A DNA stretch of 64,000 nt, from NCBI GenBank assembly GCA_018402345.1, contig JAGYIV010000012.1, positions 1 through 64,000 of the forward strand. The letters are read 5' to 3'. Of the stretch, positions 63,727 through 64,000 are shown piece by piece (within the stretch, counting starts at the first letter, position 1; each line of letters opens with the position of its first letter). The notes beneath the pieces are model-generated. The model had not been told where the DNA came from. It was given only the letters and a program-made list of their open reading frames with translations, and did no database searches. A program made the translations under genes and the position numbers. This stretch comes from Terrimicrobiaceae bacterium (GTDB lineage: Bacteria > Verrucomicrobiota > Verrucomicrobiia > Chthoniobacterales > Terrimicrobiaceae).

Positions 63727-64000
63727 ATGTTGCAAATCCAAACAATTTTCCAACTTCTCCCCCAATCGCTATCCCGGCACATCGCCGACAACCCATTTAA
63801 GCGGACTCTTCGCAAGCTGAGCGCCATTCGGATGATGACTTTCATGTTCCTGAGTGCGGGTTGTCTGGAGGCAGGAACCCAGACAGAAAGCTCCGTCTCG
63901 ATTCTTGACTTTGGAGTGAAGCCCGGCTCCGGGCAGGATGCCACGCCTGCGATTCGCCAGGCGATCGAGGAATGCCGGGCGAAAGGGATCAAGCGATTGG
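63727..64000 (+). CDS. Pectin-lyase-fold polysaccharide-degrading protein, N-terminal part
   Basis: Cut by the window end; 91 codons are visible. A start at 63727 gives a 35-residue extension; the in-frame ATG at 63832 gives MMTFMFLSAGCLEAG, a short signal peptide with a lipobox-like SAGC. Then SVSILDFGVKPGSGQDATPA and IRQAIEECRAKG match the beginning of GH28/pectate-lyase-3 beta-helices. Likely a lipoprotein or secreted polygalacturonase-like enzyme co-regulated with the upstream cassette. Confidence 0.75.
   Translation, partial: MLQIQTIFQLLPQSLSRHIADNPFKRTLRKLSAIRMMTFMFLSAGCLEAGTQTESSVSILDFGVKPGSGQDATPAIRQAIEECRAKGIKRL

Overview
The window looks like a chromosomal segment of a polysaccharide-degrading member of the Verrucomicrobiota (PVC superphylum). 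The evidence is a gene set that recurs in that phylum: proteins that look like the Verru_Chthon cassette families A, B and C, a very long autotransporter-associated beta-strand-repeat protein ending in a PEP-CTERM sorting signal, prepilin-like proteins beside carbohydrate-active enzymes, LacI-type regulators, a secreted S1 sulfatase, GH29 and GH2 enzymes, and many small toxin-antitoxin (TA) pairs. No rRNA is present, so genus cannot be assigned from what I can see. These family assignments come from reading motifs and recall, not from a search.

Layout. (1) 1-14.9 kb: two divergent glycan-degradation operons. Leftward: GH29 fucosidase then a sulfatase/GH43-like fusion. Rightward: GH2, GH2, SGNH esterase, GH2 and a PhoD-like phosphatase, every junction a 4-nt stop/start overlap. 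(2) 15.1-15.9 kb: a nucleotidyltransferase-type TA-like pair. (3) 15.9-21.4 kb, leftward: prepilin-like protein, SASA-type acetylesterase, pectin-lyase-fold protein and an SGNH hydrolase remnant, next to a LacI regulator (21.6-22.7). (4) 22.7-27.2 kb, leftward: GPH/MFS sugar symporter and a GH2 without signal peptide, an import-and-cleave module. (5) 27.5-32.3 kb: the PEP-CTERM beta-strand-repeat protein. (6) 32.3-33.3 kb: debris (sugar isomerase tail, IS66-like remnant, antitoxin tail). (7) 33.4-37.3 kb and 43.2-45.4 kb: two clusters of VapBC/Phd-PIN TA modules flanking a five-gene sugar-modification operon (GT2, two methyltransferases, WbuC cupin, NAD-epimerase). (8) 45.4-50.9 kb: ychF, a metallo-beta-lactamase hydrolase, a beta-hydroxyacid dehydrogenase and a large GT-C membrane protein. 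(9) 50.9-56.3 kb: a MoxR ATPase, metallopeptidase/VWA and repeat-protein operon, an AbiEii-type pair and a tRNA-Gly. (10) 56.4-64 kb: the Verru_Chthon-like cassette interleaved with a second LacI regulator, running into a pectin-lyase-fold gene cut by the window end.

How it works together (inference). Secreted sulfatase, fucosidase, GH2 and esterase activities would trim a sulfated or acetylated, fucose- and galactose-containing polysaccharide. Oligosaccharides would enter through the symporter and be finished by the cytoplasmic GH2. Prepilin-like and Verru_Chthon proteins sit inside these operons and may form a pseudopilus-like secretion or surface apparatus. An identical 12-mer, TTTTACGTTTAA, lies 61-64 nt upstream of three starts in the right-hand cassette, with a variant over the start of the LacI gene.

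Caution. At least ten otherwise convincing genes or gene ends are broken by one-base (once probably seven-base) indels, including the universal gene ychF and a G6 run in the Verru_Chthon_A-like gene. This argues for residual assembly indels, though real pseudogenes are also present. Coordinates for those genes span both frames.
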